Origin: Platanthera guangdongensis
Taxonomy: Eukaryota; Streptophyta; Magnoliopsida; Asparagales; Orchidaceae
Assembly: GCA_039583875.1 (NCBI GenBank)
Contig: CM077166.1
Location: forward strand, 81,218,564-81,282,563
DNA: 64,000 nucleotides
Direction of reading: 5' to 3'
Positions 44,820 through 56,250 of this stretch are shown in pieces. Below the pieces are notes generated by a model. That model was not told where the DNA came from and made no database searches. It was given only the letters and a program-made list of their open reading frames with translations. The position numbers and the translations under genes were made by a program. Each line of letters starts with the position of its first letter. The stretch's first letter is position 1.

Positions 44820-45240
44820 TTACACACCTCTCGGGTGCCCCTTCAGCCCTTCTCGGGTGGGCTTCGTAACATGCTACTTTTCACCATGTTTGATGGCGAG
44901 GCCAGAGGATGGTTTCATAATCTCCCTCCTTGCTTTGTTGGCTCCTTCAAGGAGTTGAGGAAGGAGTTAGATTTGCGATTTCGAAGAGCAAGAGTGATTT
45001 TGATGCTCTCTTCCAGGTCAGGCAAGGTCTCCATAGACCCCGAGTCAATACATGGATCGTTTCCAGGAGAAGACCATGAAAATCTAAAATGTAGACCCAT
45101 CTATCTATCGGGTGGTGTTCACAAACAGTTTGCATCCATGCATTTTTAAATTCTCAGTAAGCGAGAGGATGCTGAGGCCTTATGGGGGTTGATAGAGCGA
45201 GCCAATCACTTCATTGAAGAAGAAACAAACAAGAGTTTAT
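44820..45240 (+). pseudogene. Ty3/gypsy gag fragment
   Basis: One open piece (44835-45149) contains GEARGWFHNLPPCFVGSFKELR, the conserved core of the retrotransposon gag domain. After a stop, DAEALWGLIERANHFIEEE near 45170-45225 matches the domain's end. No knuckle or pol follows. 45241-45513 shows no recognisable coding. It lies inside the presumed host intron, in the same direction as the host gene. Confidence 0.7.
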
Positions 45241-45513
45241 TTCTTCTCTCTCTGACCTAGCATCCTAGCGGTCAAGGAATTTTTTCTGGCGGTCTCCTGT
45301 GGCCCACCCCTCAACGACCGAACAAGCGCCACCAAGAGTTCTAATCCCCGACTCAGTGTAACAAAAATTTTTATCAGTGATCCCCACATCGTCTCTGTCA
45401 GTTTCAACAAATGAGGTCGGCATAGCCTCAATTCCCTCGACATGGTGGGAATGTGGCCCCCTCCCCCTGACTCCAGCACCAACTCACTGGGGAGGCACCC
45501 AAGAAGAATATAC

Positions 45514-46330
45514 TGTTGGATCGGGTGACCAACATTAGAGGGGGGGGGGTGACTAAGGTTTTCTGATTAATTTAAAATTAAAATGAGTTTTACTAAGGAA
45601 AATTTATTCTGGATGCTACCGCGGGGCGCTAGCTTGCTAGCGCACGGCGGAAGGTCGCAGAAGTCGTTTTCTTCATAAAACTTTGCTTTAGAGAGACACA
45701 CACGACGTTCAGGGATCTACCAGCACACAACCATAATATTGAGAGAATAATAAATGAACAATAATTTTATTAACGAATAAAGAAAGAGATTTACAATTCA
45801 GAACAACTAGATCTTCATGACGCCGGAGGTCGTTGCGCGTCGATGTGACAGCTGTCCCGCGTATTTGGAAAAATATTCAAAAAGATATTTTTCCTCTTTT
45901 TCGTGCTAGCGCGGTGCGGTACCCAGCTATCGCCTGGTGGTAGCACAATCTTCTCGACGAAGCCATCTCGACTATCGTTGAGAGTGCTAGCGCTATGCGA
46001 TAGGAAGCTAGCGCTGAGCGGTAGGTCATTGAACGTATGTCCAGAATAAATCCCGTAGCTAGAGCGGGCGGTAGCGCTAGCGCCACGCGATAGGTCTAGC
46101 GCCACGCGATAGGTCTAGCGCCACACGGTAGGTCCCCGAGCGCTCATTCATATTAAATCCAGGCCAGTGCTCGGCGGTAGCGCTAACACGTGGCGGTAAG
46201 TCGTATAGTTGAGTTCTTTGATTCTTTTGAACCTGTAAACTTGCACACAATACCAAACACAAGTGTGATCAAATAAAACATGAGATTTGATATTGTCAAA
46301 CTGAAGAGATGTGAGCCGTAGGATCCAACA
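45514..46330 (-). repeat. Sirevirus-type 3' LTR (remnant G, 817 bp)
   Basis: On the minus strand it starts TGTTGGATCC (46330) and ends near 45514 with CA. The same TGTTGGATCC start occurs in element E. The sequence 45600-46200 is packed with the palindromic words GCTAGCGC, GCGCTAGC and AGCGCCACGCGATAGG. The adjoining polypurine tract lies at 46331-46345. Confidence 0.7.
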
Positions 46331-47431
46331 AACTCCCCCTTTTGATAATATCAAATCTCGTTCATGAGATATAATAGTTGAAATATATGATACAATGCAA
46401 ATAAGAAATAATCATTAAATAGTCTGGTTTCAGGTTACTTATTACTCTCCCTACAAACACGCTCTCTCTATATACGTGCTCTACGCGCTCCCCTATCTAC
46501 ATGCACACAGTTTAACAAGCTCCACCTACATGTGATCTCCCCAACTCATGAGCTCATGAACAATCTATTCTCCCCCTTTTGATATTATCGAAAGGGGTGG
46601 GCAAAATCGAGAAAAAAAAACTATGCACATGTACGGGAAAAAATGCTGTCAAAATAAGCGTGATAAACAACAAACAATGCACGTTATGAAGTGAATCATG
46701 ACGCAAACACAATAAAGGTGACCATATAAAAATCAGAGAATATAATGCGCACGGGTCAAACATTTGAGCGGAGTACACAAAAGCAAATCATATGAGTTTT
46801 CAAAGTACAAAAGATTTGGAAGCACAAGTGAAACTAAATACACAACGATTTGGAGCACAATGCTAGGAGATTTATAGAGTTAATACAATGTAACATTGTA
46901 AGAGTCAAGAATATAAATCGAGTACTTGTACCTATGTGATATAGACATAATGCAGTTTTGGTCCAATTCTTATGCATGAAAGCGTTAGATAGAACAATGA
47001 CATGTGTACGTGTAACATCAAAAGAAAAACATCAAGTAGAAATAACCGTTAATACATGTTTTATCTCAATAATTTAATACGCTATCACAAGAGAAATAGA
47101 GTGAAAAATCACGTTACGTTTCTATCTACTTCATACCAACACTAGAACATGAGACACTGACTCAAATTGTAGTCTTTGTACAAGATCGAAATGATTTTTT
47201 TGACCAAGATGCTCATCCTCACAATGCTCATGAAGACTTTTCAGGAGCAGTGAGTAGTGCTTGGGTGTATCTTTGACACATGATTTGATAACATGTGATG
47301 TACTCATGTTTTCATTCATTTTTTTCGCTAACATTTTTACAATTTTTTGAGTTCAAGGGCCCCAAATCAATCGAATTCTACTCAAATAGATAGATACACT
47401 TTAACCTGCATACAAAAACTTATGCACTAAA
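46331..47431 (-). other. Non-coding 3' internal region of remnant G, with repeated polypurine tracts
   Basis: AT-rich, no recognisable ORF. CTCCCCCTTTTGAT.TTAT occurs next to the LTR (46333-46350) and again at 46570-46588. Several weaker C-runs lie between (46440-46540). Multiple polypurine tracts upstream of the 3' LTR are a published Sirevirus trait. The region is cut at 47432 by sequence of copy F on the other strand. Confidence 0.55.
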
Positions 47432-49250
47432 ATTGTGAAATTGCGTTTGATATATGGCGATTACTAGAGTTAACGCATGAAGGTATCCCTTAGGTAAAGG
47501 AGTCAAAGCTGTTTCGACTGGAGTCTGCATATAAACAATTCCGGATAGAGTTCGGTGAGGAGGTTGATAGCATGTACACATGCTTCACGAAGATCGTCAA
47601 CGCCCCTAGATCTCTCGGGAAGACATTCTCAAATGGAGAGTTGGTGCGGAAAATCTTGTGATCTCTTCCTCCACGGTTCAATCCAAAAGTGACCATCATT
47701 GCTGAGTCACACAATATTAATACCTTGGAAATTGAAAGTTTCATTGAGAATCTGAAGACCCATGAACTAGAGCTGAAGATACAAAGTGAGGAATACTCAA
47801 AGGAGCCAAAAAAGAAAGCTCTAACACTGAAAACAGAAGAGTCTGACGATGAATGTGAAGAAAGCTTATATGTTCGGGAATTTAGAAGATTCCTGAAGGA
47901 TCTCAAGAGTCAAGAGAAGTACAAAAGTTTTCTAAAGAAAGATGCAGTATAGAAGAGGAGGTGGACCAGATCGGCAAAGGGGTCAAAAAGTGACGAAGAA
48001 AAGTCTATTCCTGAGTGCTTCCACTGTCACAAGTCTGGACACTTGAAGAGAGATTGCCCAAAGCTTTAAAAGGAAGAAAAAGGGAGGCAAGACAGAGACA
48101 GAGGAAAGTGCTTAAAGCCTCGACATGGGAGGATGCTATTTCTGACAAGTCGATCACCTCCTGCTTAAGTAGTGAAGACGAGGCGAATCTCTGTCTAATG
48201 GGGGAACATCACAACGACTCAGATAGTGACTCCAGTTTCCATAGCGACACTGAGGTAACTCCTCCCACTGACATAGAACTACTTGAATTATATGAAACTC
48301 TTTGTGATAAATTAGATAATGTGAGTAATTAGAATAGTGTTTTGAAATCTAAAAATAAGCAACTGAGAAAAAGTTGAAATGTGTGAATAATGAATTAGTG
48401 AAATGTGAAAAAGAGAAGGTTGAGTGCCAATAGTGCTCTCACTCCTTGTGCATAATAAAAGAATTAGAAGAGATCCTCTCCGAGACTTCCTCCAAAATTG
48501 GCACTTTCACTAAAGAGAGGAAAGACTTGGAAAAGAAGCTTCAAACTTCTCGTAGCCACATTGAGAATGAAAAGAAGAAATTCGCAAACCGGTGTGTGAT
48601 GCTGGTCACAGAAAACACCGCTTTAAATGCGAAGATCCATAGCCTGAACCCTGCCATCCAAAAGTTTGGAATATGCCAAAAATATCTGGATATGCTATTG
48701 GGTTATCAGTGTCAGGGATCTGGAAAATTCGGGCTTGGATAGAAACACTGTGAGCTACCGCCCGACAGTATCTGTACAACTGACAATAGTTCGTTTCCAG
48801 CAAATCCAGCCAAATGGTTTATGAAACATAACGTTAATCATGTTAAATCAAAAAACCCACATCCTTCGTCTAGCAGGAGCCCGAGTACCACGCAAAAGGC
48901 GATATCCACCGCCTATGTGAAGTGTGCCAAATGTAATAGGTTTGGTCGCACCTCTGGCTATTGCTTGAATAGATGAATGAATAAAATGACTCAAGTCTGT
49001 ATGCCGAAGTCGACTACCTACACTATGAGTGGAGCAACTTGGGTAACCGGGTCTTTACCCTCATCCTCTTGATGAGTGTGTTGACAGGCTAAGGATAGAG
49101 AAAAATTGTGGTATTTGAAGACAAGTTTCTTAGCCTGAAGAAGTAGAAAGGAGAGATGATGTTTTTTGGAGTAGACTGCAAAAGACGTATTTTTGGTGTC
49201 GACAACATGGGTAACAAAATATTTTCTACTTCAAATGTTCTATTCACAGT
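47432..49250 (+). pseudogene. Copy F: Sirevirus-like gag (middle to end) and protease trace
   Basis: Starts in mid-gag (ATTGTGAAATTGCGTTTGATATATGG, the end of the capsid core). It continues with stops through a gag segment (47689-47952: NINTLEIESFIENLKTHELELK) and a perfect CCHC knuckle CFHCHKSGHLKRDC (48028-48069). A Ser/Asp-rich tract follows (EANLCLMGEHHNDSDSDSS), then a coiled coil (48446-48740) and a second Cys cluster (CAKCNRFGRTSGYC, near 48925). A degraded protease-like stretch is at 49150-49250 (GRIFGV-like, with NKIFSTSNVLF). Integrase, RT and RNase H are absent; ~300 bp later the polypurine tract appears. Confidence 0.75.
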
Positions 49251-49561
49251 CATCTAAACACAATTTAACTTCTTATAGTCAACAATGCATTAAGGGTTTG
49301 AATGTGCTGTTTTTAAACATTTATGAATACATGCAATATTATAGACGCTAAATCGAACACCGTGTTTCTCTCAGCACCTAGAAATCATAATTATATATAT
49401 GTTTCCTTAGGAACAAATGCATAAACATGACCACGATCATTAACTCATTATCTGTGTCTCACAATGGTAGGGGCGTAGAGTTATGTGCATTAAAAACGCT
49501 AACCTGTAATCCACGTCTTGTCCTTAAGCAGGGATGATTCTAATAGATCCTTGTGTGACAC

Positions 49562-49574
49562 TGGGGGGAAAAAG
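49562..49574 (+). other. polypurine tract of copy F
   Basis: TGGGGGGAAAAAG directly before the LTR start TGTTAGGTTG, so the sequence to its left is the 3' end of an internal region. Confidence 0.8.
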
Positions 49575-50292
49575 TGTTAGGTTGAGCGGGGTTTCTTTTG
49601 TATGCATATGAGATTAACACCCCAATCTACGACATCTTGTGCAGCTCCTTATGCCCATCTGTCACTTAGCACCGGGCTAGGGTGACAATATATTGCTTGG
49701 GTCAATTGTGTCTTGAGCATTCTCATGACTTTTCATATACATAACACGAACATTATTTCATGTCTCATGTTCGTCAATATCATGCATAATATTCTATCGT
49801 GTTGTCTTGTGTCTGATTTTTTTTGCACTCTTTTTTGGTTGTTTTGCTTGATTTGTTTAATCGTTTTTTAAAACAAAAAATATATATAAAATCCCAAAAT
49901 ACAAAAAAATTGTGGATTATTCTGTCTTAGGACACACATGACTAGAATCTAGCGCATAGAGATTACATGCAATGTTTGATTTAGGATTGTTAATTCCCGT
50001 TAACATTGTCTAATTATGTGATGTGTCGAATCTAAAGGTACTTAGCTATTAAGTGCAACTAGACAGGATAGTGTATGCGGAATATGCCTCTAGGTATCTA
50101 TGATCATTTAGGTAGCGTAATGACTTTACACTGTTCATACATCCCTAGACAAAACACTCATGCAGAAATTCTATGCTTACATGTTATAACTCGTGATATT
50201 GTGTCTAACACGTTAGAAATGACTTGAATAATCAATATCACGGTGTTCACTTTTTCTATAAAGCATAGAACTTTGGGCCACGAGATCCAACA
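49575..50292 (+). repeat. LTR of copy F (718 bp), flanked by PPT and PBS
   Basis: TGTTAGGTTGAG...GAGATCCAACA. It has a polypurine tract on its left and, on its right, AG then the primer-binding site TGGTATCAGAG (50295-50305). It is therefore both the 3' LTR of what precedes and the 5' LTR of what follows. Confidence 0.82.
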
Positions 50293-50344
50293 AGTGGTAT
50301 CAGAGTTAGGTTACTTCAAAAAGGTGTTAAAATCCTGAAGTAAG

Positions 50345-50689
50345 ATGTCCAACATTAATCATGCTTTCCTGAGGGTCAAGGTGTTAGTAGACCCCCACTG
50401 TTCATGGGGAGTGACTACAGCCATTGGAGAACACGCATAAAAATTTTCTTGATGAAACAGAACATGAATATGTGGGCCATGATCGAAACGAAATACACTG
50501 TACCCACTATCACTGTGGGTGATCAAGTTTTGAAGAAATCACATGCCAAATGGAATGACTCTGATAAACTAAAATGTACTAATAATGTGAAAGGTATGAA
50601 CTCTCTTTTTTGTGCGTTAGACATAACTGAATTTAATCGAATTTGCAATTGTGAAACTGCGTTTGATATATGACGATTACTAAAGCTAA
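50345..50689 (+). pseudogene. Copy F: gag N-terminus
   Basis: ATG at 50345 gives MSNINHA; after one frameshift the gag N-terminal core is open from 50404 (MGSDYSHWRTRIKIFLMKQ, copia gag N-domain). It ends at NRICNCETAFDI with a TGA at ~50671. Its last ~50 bp (ATTGTGAAACTGCGTTTGATA...) repeat the first bases of the mid-gag segment at 47432. Element E begins at 50690. Confidence 0.78.
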
Positions 50690-52699
50690 TGAAAGTGAGG
50701 GGTTAGATCTGGAATACTCTAGAGCGGGGTGAATATAGTATTTAGGGTTTTTATAAAATTTTCTAACAACTTCAACCGAGTCCTAGTACTGCACGAATTA
50801 AATTAAAGCACAAACACAGTTATCCTAACTAGCACAGCCACAACAAGAAACAAAAGAAAAGAGCAACCAGACAACACAAGAAATTTATAGTGGTTCCCTA
50901 ACTTGCGTACATCCACTCTTCTACCACCCTGGTAGGAATGCACTCAGATTTTTGATCAGGTGCCTGACACCAATGAGCTTTTGATCAGGTGCTCAAAAAC
51001 CAAATCTCAAGTCTTTTGGTCAGGTGACTTGCAAACAGGAATAACTTTTGAAGGGAGTTAAGAACCCTTTATACAGTAGGGGGATGAGAGATGATTTTGT
51101 CTTCTCTTTCTCAAAACAACTGAGAAGATTTTTGTGGATTTGATGTTAGCAAAGGGCTCCCCCTGAGATGTTGAATGGTTCAGGAAGATGGAGTTTTGCT
51201 ACAGGGTGATAGGTATTCAAACTCTTTACTTAGACCAGATCAACTTCAGGAACTTCTTGACAGAATGAATATGTGTTGTCCTTTGAAGAATCCTGGAAGA
51301 AGACAAAAGAAGACTCTTGATTTTGATTGTTTCTTTTTCTTCCTTCTTCAACTTGCTGATGGTTCACTGGTCTAGGGCTTGTTTTGCTGTATCACTGTAT
51401 TCTGTATTGCTGTAAGATTGAAGTTCTTGCAGAGAGCTGTGTATTGTCTTCTCTATCTGTGTGTATTATTTCTCAGTCACACACGAGAGGAGGAAGAAAA
51501 ATCCCTTTTATATTTTCCAGATTATCTTCCTTTTGAAATTTGAAATCTCTTCTGCATTCATTGCTGACGGCCTGAAGAATGTTTTGTATTGATTGAGTTT
51601 CCCCAACTGTCACATGAAAAAACGACAAGCAATAATCCTGGAGAAGACCATAATTAATGCTCTGTCTAACGGTAATATTCAGAGAATATTTTAGCATTTA
51701 TTACTCAAAAATTATTACAGTAGCAAAGGGACAGAATGATGGCAATAACCAAGTCTGGATTCGTCGAACAGAGAACAGAAATCGTCGAGCTGAGTCCATA
51801 GTTCGTCGAGCTGAGGAGTTGTGTTCGTCGACCAGATGGCTTCTGTTCGTCGAGCTGAGAACAGATAACTGCATTCTCTAGAACCTTGCATTTTCTGCAC
51901 ATCAAGTTCGTCGAGCTGAGAATTTGACTTCGTTGACCAGAGTTCAGTGAAGTGTTTTTGGACTTAGATATTTCTGGAATGAAATGCTGAAGTAGAGTAT
52001 CCAGAAATCGTCGACCTGAGAACTGAGTTCGTCGAACTGAGAACTGAGTTCGTCGAACTGAGAACTAGTTTCGTTGGGCTGAGAACTTCTAACTGCTGCT
52101 AGATAACTCTTGCCAATGTGGTCTAAGTTTGTCGAGCTGAGTCCACAGTTCTTCTTTAACTTCTTGACACAGCTTTTGTGGAATGTGTCGACACAAGTCC
52201 TGTTTGTCGACACAATTGCTTCTTGTTTCGACATAGTTGTTGTTTTGACAGAAATCTGTAGTGTGTCGACACAAGTCCTGTGTGTCGACACAATTGCTGT
52301 CGACAGATGTTCTGTGTGTCGACACAAGTTCTGTGTGTCGACACAATCCGGCTTCTGGTGTCGACACAGTTGATGTCGACAGATGTTCTGTGTGTAGACA
52401 CAAGTCCTGTGTGTCGACACAATCTGGCTTCTGGTGTCGACACAGTTGATGTCGACAGATGTTCTGTGTGTCGACACAAGTCCTGTGTGTCGGCACAATC
52501 TGGCTTCTGGTGTCGACACAGCCTTTCCGAAGTGTCGACACAATTGCTTGAGTCTCTGACAGTCTGTTGAAGTCCATGTGATGTTGATTTTAAGGACTTG
52601 ACCTAGACTCTAGGACACAACCATGACCCTAGTTATACATGATGGGTCATATGATCCTAACTTAGTGAACCTAGCCCAAATCCAACTAAGGATCCAACA
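50690..52699 (-). repeat. 3' LTR of element E (2010 bp)
   Basis: Minus strand TGTTGGATCCTTAG...CCTCACTTTCA. TATAAAA on the minus strand at 51512-51506. Two motif zones: GTTCGTCGAGCTGAGAAC-type words at 51755-52145, and TGTGTCGACACA palindromes in tandem at 52180-52545. Next to it, ATTTCCCCCTATTTGG (52700-52715) is the polypurine tract in reverse complement. Confidence 0.9.
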
Positions 52700-52891
52700 A
52701 TTTCCCCCTATTTGGGTGAGATCACTAATTACAGATTCAAACTAAACTTGAAAGTAAACAAAGCAAGAAAATATATATCTGGCAGAGAAAATTAACACAT
52801 GCAGCAGATATATATATATACAATAAGCTTTGTATCAGAAATTAGAAAGCAGTTTTAAGCAAACTCAGAAAAACTAAAGATAATCAAAGTA

Positions 52892-55884
52892 TCATTTCTT
52901 TTGCTTTTTCCCTTTGAGCTTCTCTTCTTTGCTTTTCTCTCCAGAGTAAGTGAAAATGATTTCCCTATTGAGATCTGCAGCTTGCACCTTTGTCATTGTC
53001 ATATCAGCAGCCCCTATGATTTTTAGTGATGTAGACCTGGACACTACCGCTTCTGGATACAGTTTCATATAGTCATCAACATTGAAAAATTTATTAGCTT
53101 TTTCAAACCTGTTGAGCTCTTTCTTCCTGTATTTTGACATAGTAGTATATTCTGACGGATCCTTCCCTTCAGCTCTGGCTTTGTTGATCATAGAAAGACC
53201 AACCAGTTCTTGGAACCTGGCCATCCTAGCTATTGTTGCTGTTTCAGGATCTTCATATGATACAGGTGTGGAAGCAGGTCTCTTGGGGCTTTCAGCTTTT
53301 TGATGTTTAGGGAGTTGTTGCTGTAGCTGTTGTTGATGCTGCTGCTGTTGAGGTTGGTGCTGCTTGCCTGAAGAGTAGTATCTCTGCTGGCTGCTTCCTG
53401 AGGATGAGGACCTACCCTGATGCCTTTTATAAGTTTGAAACTGAGTAGTCCTTTGAGATGTTGTGCCTGAAGCACCAGCAGCTGGAGGAGGGGTGAAGGA
53501 GGATCCTTTCTATATCTTTGAGTAAGAGGAGGTGAATACCTTCTGCTCTTCTTTCTCTCTTTCTGTTCATTCTTGGACAACCACATCCAAGCAGACATTC
53601 CTTTGTAAGGAGTGATCTTCTGAAGGATATAGTAAGGGGTGTCATTTGCTGGATTGGGCTTTGGAGCAGGAGGTGGAGGTGCTTTTCTTTTCTTAGAAAC
53701 TTTCCTTTTCTTGGGATCCTCATCTGAGTCCTCATCTTCATCCTCCTCATCATCAGAAGATTCTTGTGAATTATCATATAGTGAATCCAGTGCTTTGAGA
53801 GCCTCTGCAGAAATTAGAGGTTTCTCAGGCTGGGAGGGAGCTGGAGGAGGAACTGCAACTGGAACAGGAACTAGAGAGCTGTACATGACAGTGCTTTCAG
53901 CAACTGTCTTATTTTCTTCTTCAATATCAGCCATGATCAGAGCATCAAGATCAGACATGGGAGAATCATCCATTACAAAACTTGGAGCAGAAATGGTTTC
54001 TGGAGGGGATGAAACACTGACTGAATTAGCCTTAGGTGGAGATGGATTGGCTGTAGTCTTTGGAGCAGCAAAAATGTCTTTGAGTTTCTTGGTAACTTTA
54101 GGACTTATTGGTGTGGTGTATGAGATTATAGCCAAAGATGGCTTAGTACTATCTTCTGGAGGAAGGCTCAAATAAGCTGTATCAAAAATTCTTAACAGAC
54201 TTAACAAATCAACTGTGGGATTAATGATATAATCACCACCAGTACTGATTTCTTCTGTGACAATCTCATCCACATCCATTTCAGTATGAATGAAATCAAT
54301 AAAATCAGATAAATCTAAATCAGCATCTGCTGCTGCTAATTCTGCTGTTGCTGCTGCTGGTACTGCTGTTGCTTCTGTTACTGCTGCTGGGGATACTGCT
54401 GCTGCTGCTGCTATTGCTGCTGCTTATTCATCAAGTATCTCCCCCTGCCTGGTTTCAGTGCAAACTGGAGCCAGTCCCCTAACTAAAGAGGGGGCAGCAG
54501 AGAGAGCATTTATTTGAGCAACAAGGGAGGAAATAGAAGAAGCAAGAGGTGTAATGGCCTCTGCTATAAGATTCTTGAGGAGAGGAGTTAGTAGGGCAAG
54601 AAGAGAGGAAATGGTGGAGGGTTCCAAGGGTATATTTGCATATGGTGGAATGGAAGGTGTTTGAGGGGAAACAGATGGAGGAATCAAAGTTGAAAGAGAT
54701 GGTGGAGTAGGAGGGAGAGCATCTTGCATGTTTGTATCTTGTGCAGAAGGAGTGTTGAGAGGGGAGGAGAGTAGATTGAATGTTGGGATGTTGGCTAGAT
54801 GGGGAGGTAAGGGAGATGAAGGTGGTGAGGGAATGTGGGTATCATGGGGGGACAGAGGTGTGGTTGGTTGTGGTGATTGAGATGGAGAAAGTTGTTGAGA
54901 TTCCTGAGGAGGGGAAGAGGGGATGTCAGTAAGATCTATTGGTGGAGAAGTGACAGGAGATGCAGCTAGAGTAGGAAGATGAACAGGTTGTTGTGGTTGT
55001 TGTTGTGGTTGTTGAGTAGAGGGAATATGAACTGTTGTGTGGGCTGTGGAGGGTGGTTGAGGTTGAGTTGCTGGAAGTGATGGAGGTATAAGATGGATTT
55101 CTTCAGAAGGGTGGGGAGTGGCTGGAGCAGCACTTGTACTTTCAGAAGCTGTGGTGGCAGAGGAGGAAGCCTTAGAGGTCTTTGTGATGGTCCTCTCCCA
55201 CCTGCCAAACAAGACACATGTGAGCCTCTTGCTGACATTAATGAATATGGTCGGGGAGACCAGAGATTCAACAGCTTTCAAGAAGATCCCCATGATGCTT
55301 TCAAAACTGACTTCCTTTTTATTATTCTTTTTCTTAATAAGATCAAACATGATCTGTGTCCAGTTCAGCCTTTTCTTGTTCACCACTGCACACATAACCA
55401 GAAATTGGTGGCTGGTTATGTAATCGTGTGCAGTGTGCTTGTCCAGCAAGACTTTGCCCACTATATCTGCTAGGAATTTGAATTCAGCAGAAAGATGCCT
55501 CTTCAGCAATTTGTTAGGGGTTTGTCCAGAATAACCCATTAGACTCAGCATCTCATCATATTCTTCAGTATCAATTTCTAAATCCTCTTCACCATTGTTT
55601 TATCCAAAACATGCGGTGAGAACGACGAGAGTTAGGGAAACAGTATTACCAGATATAGTGCCGGTCATGGTATTATCATCTGTTGTGGCAGAAGTGTACA
55701 CCAATTCCCTGATTTCTGTGGCAGATATCTTGATTCTAGTTGACAGCAGATTCTTCAGTTGTTGGTCTTCAAGTAGTTGCAGGATATCTTGGAAGATGGG
55801 GTCAGAATGTTGGAAAGAGTCGAAATCGACATCAAACCCTGTGTCAAATTTCATTGCGGCAAGGGTTCCTGCTTGAATCACCAT
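52892..55884 (-). pseudogene. Env-like third ORF of element E
   Basis: ATG at 55884-55882; the frame is the same from there to about 53505, interrupted by two nonsense codons (about 55600 and 54422). A one-base loss then leads to the final open part ending KKQKK at 52892. The first ~220 residues are homologous to the ORF at 1530-1 (IFQDILQLLEDQQL, LADIVGKVL, AVVNKKRLNWTQIMF). A Ser/Pro-rich linker (PSPPSSPLPPHLANIP), an Ala-rich GCT-repeat tract (54310-54425), an acidic segment, a Gln/Ser-rich part near 53300-53400 and a Lys-rich tail follow. No transmembrane helix is evident, so 'env-like' is positional. The sequence TTTGCTTTTCTCTTGCAG ends 9 nt upstream of the ATG (acceptor at 55893), suggesting expression from a spliced RNA. 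Confidence 0.78.
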
Positions 55885-55959
55885 GAGAGCACCTGCAAGA
55901 GAAAAGCAAAGATCAAGTGCAAAGTATCTGAAAGCGCAGGACGGAGGTCAAAGAAAACC

Positions 55960-56250
55960 TAGATATAAGGTCGACGAACTCCATTCCACGAAAATTAGAA
56001 AATTCTTAGGTCGACGAAATAATTGAGAGTTAAACAATTTGTCGAGCTTAGTCTTAAGATTTAAAGACATTTCGTCAAGCTCCGTTCGACGAAAGTTTTT
56101 TGAAGTAGATTCGTCGATCTCCGTTCGACGAAAACAACTTCACTCACAGAGAGTTCGAACGGACCGTTCGACGAATATCTCAAGAACTCTCCCCAGTTCG
56201 TCGAACTCCGTTCGACGAACTTTGCCAAATTCGTCAAGTGCAGACAGAAA
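55960..56250. repeat. CGTCGA palindrome cluster between pol and env-like ORF of E
   Basis: About a dozen TTCGTCGA/TCGACGAA words in both orientations (GTTCGACGAAAG, GTTCGTCGAACTCCG, GTTCGACGAAC), like those of the LTR. There is no long ORF here. On the minus strand it follows the RNase H stop. Confidence 0.8.

Noticed and set aside
52089..52577. Cys/His/Thr-repeat ORFs that look like zinc-finger arrays (also at 63081-63517)
   Set aside because: Translation of the TGTGTCGACACA minisatellite in an LTR; open in both strands and length varies with repeat number.
53639..54175. 178-codon plus-strand ORF, Ser-rich
   Set aside because: Antisense to the env-like ORF of element E, which has conserved homology on the minus strand.
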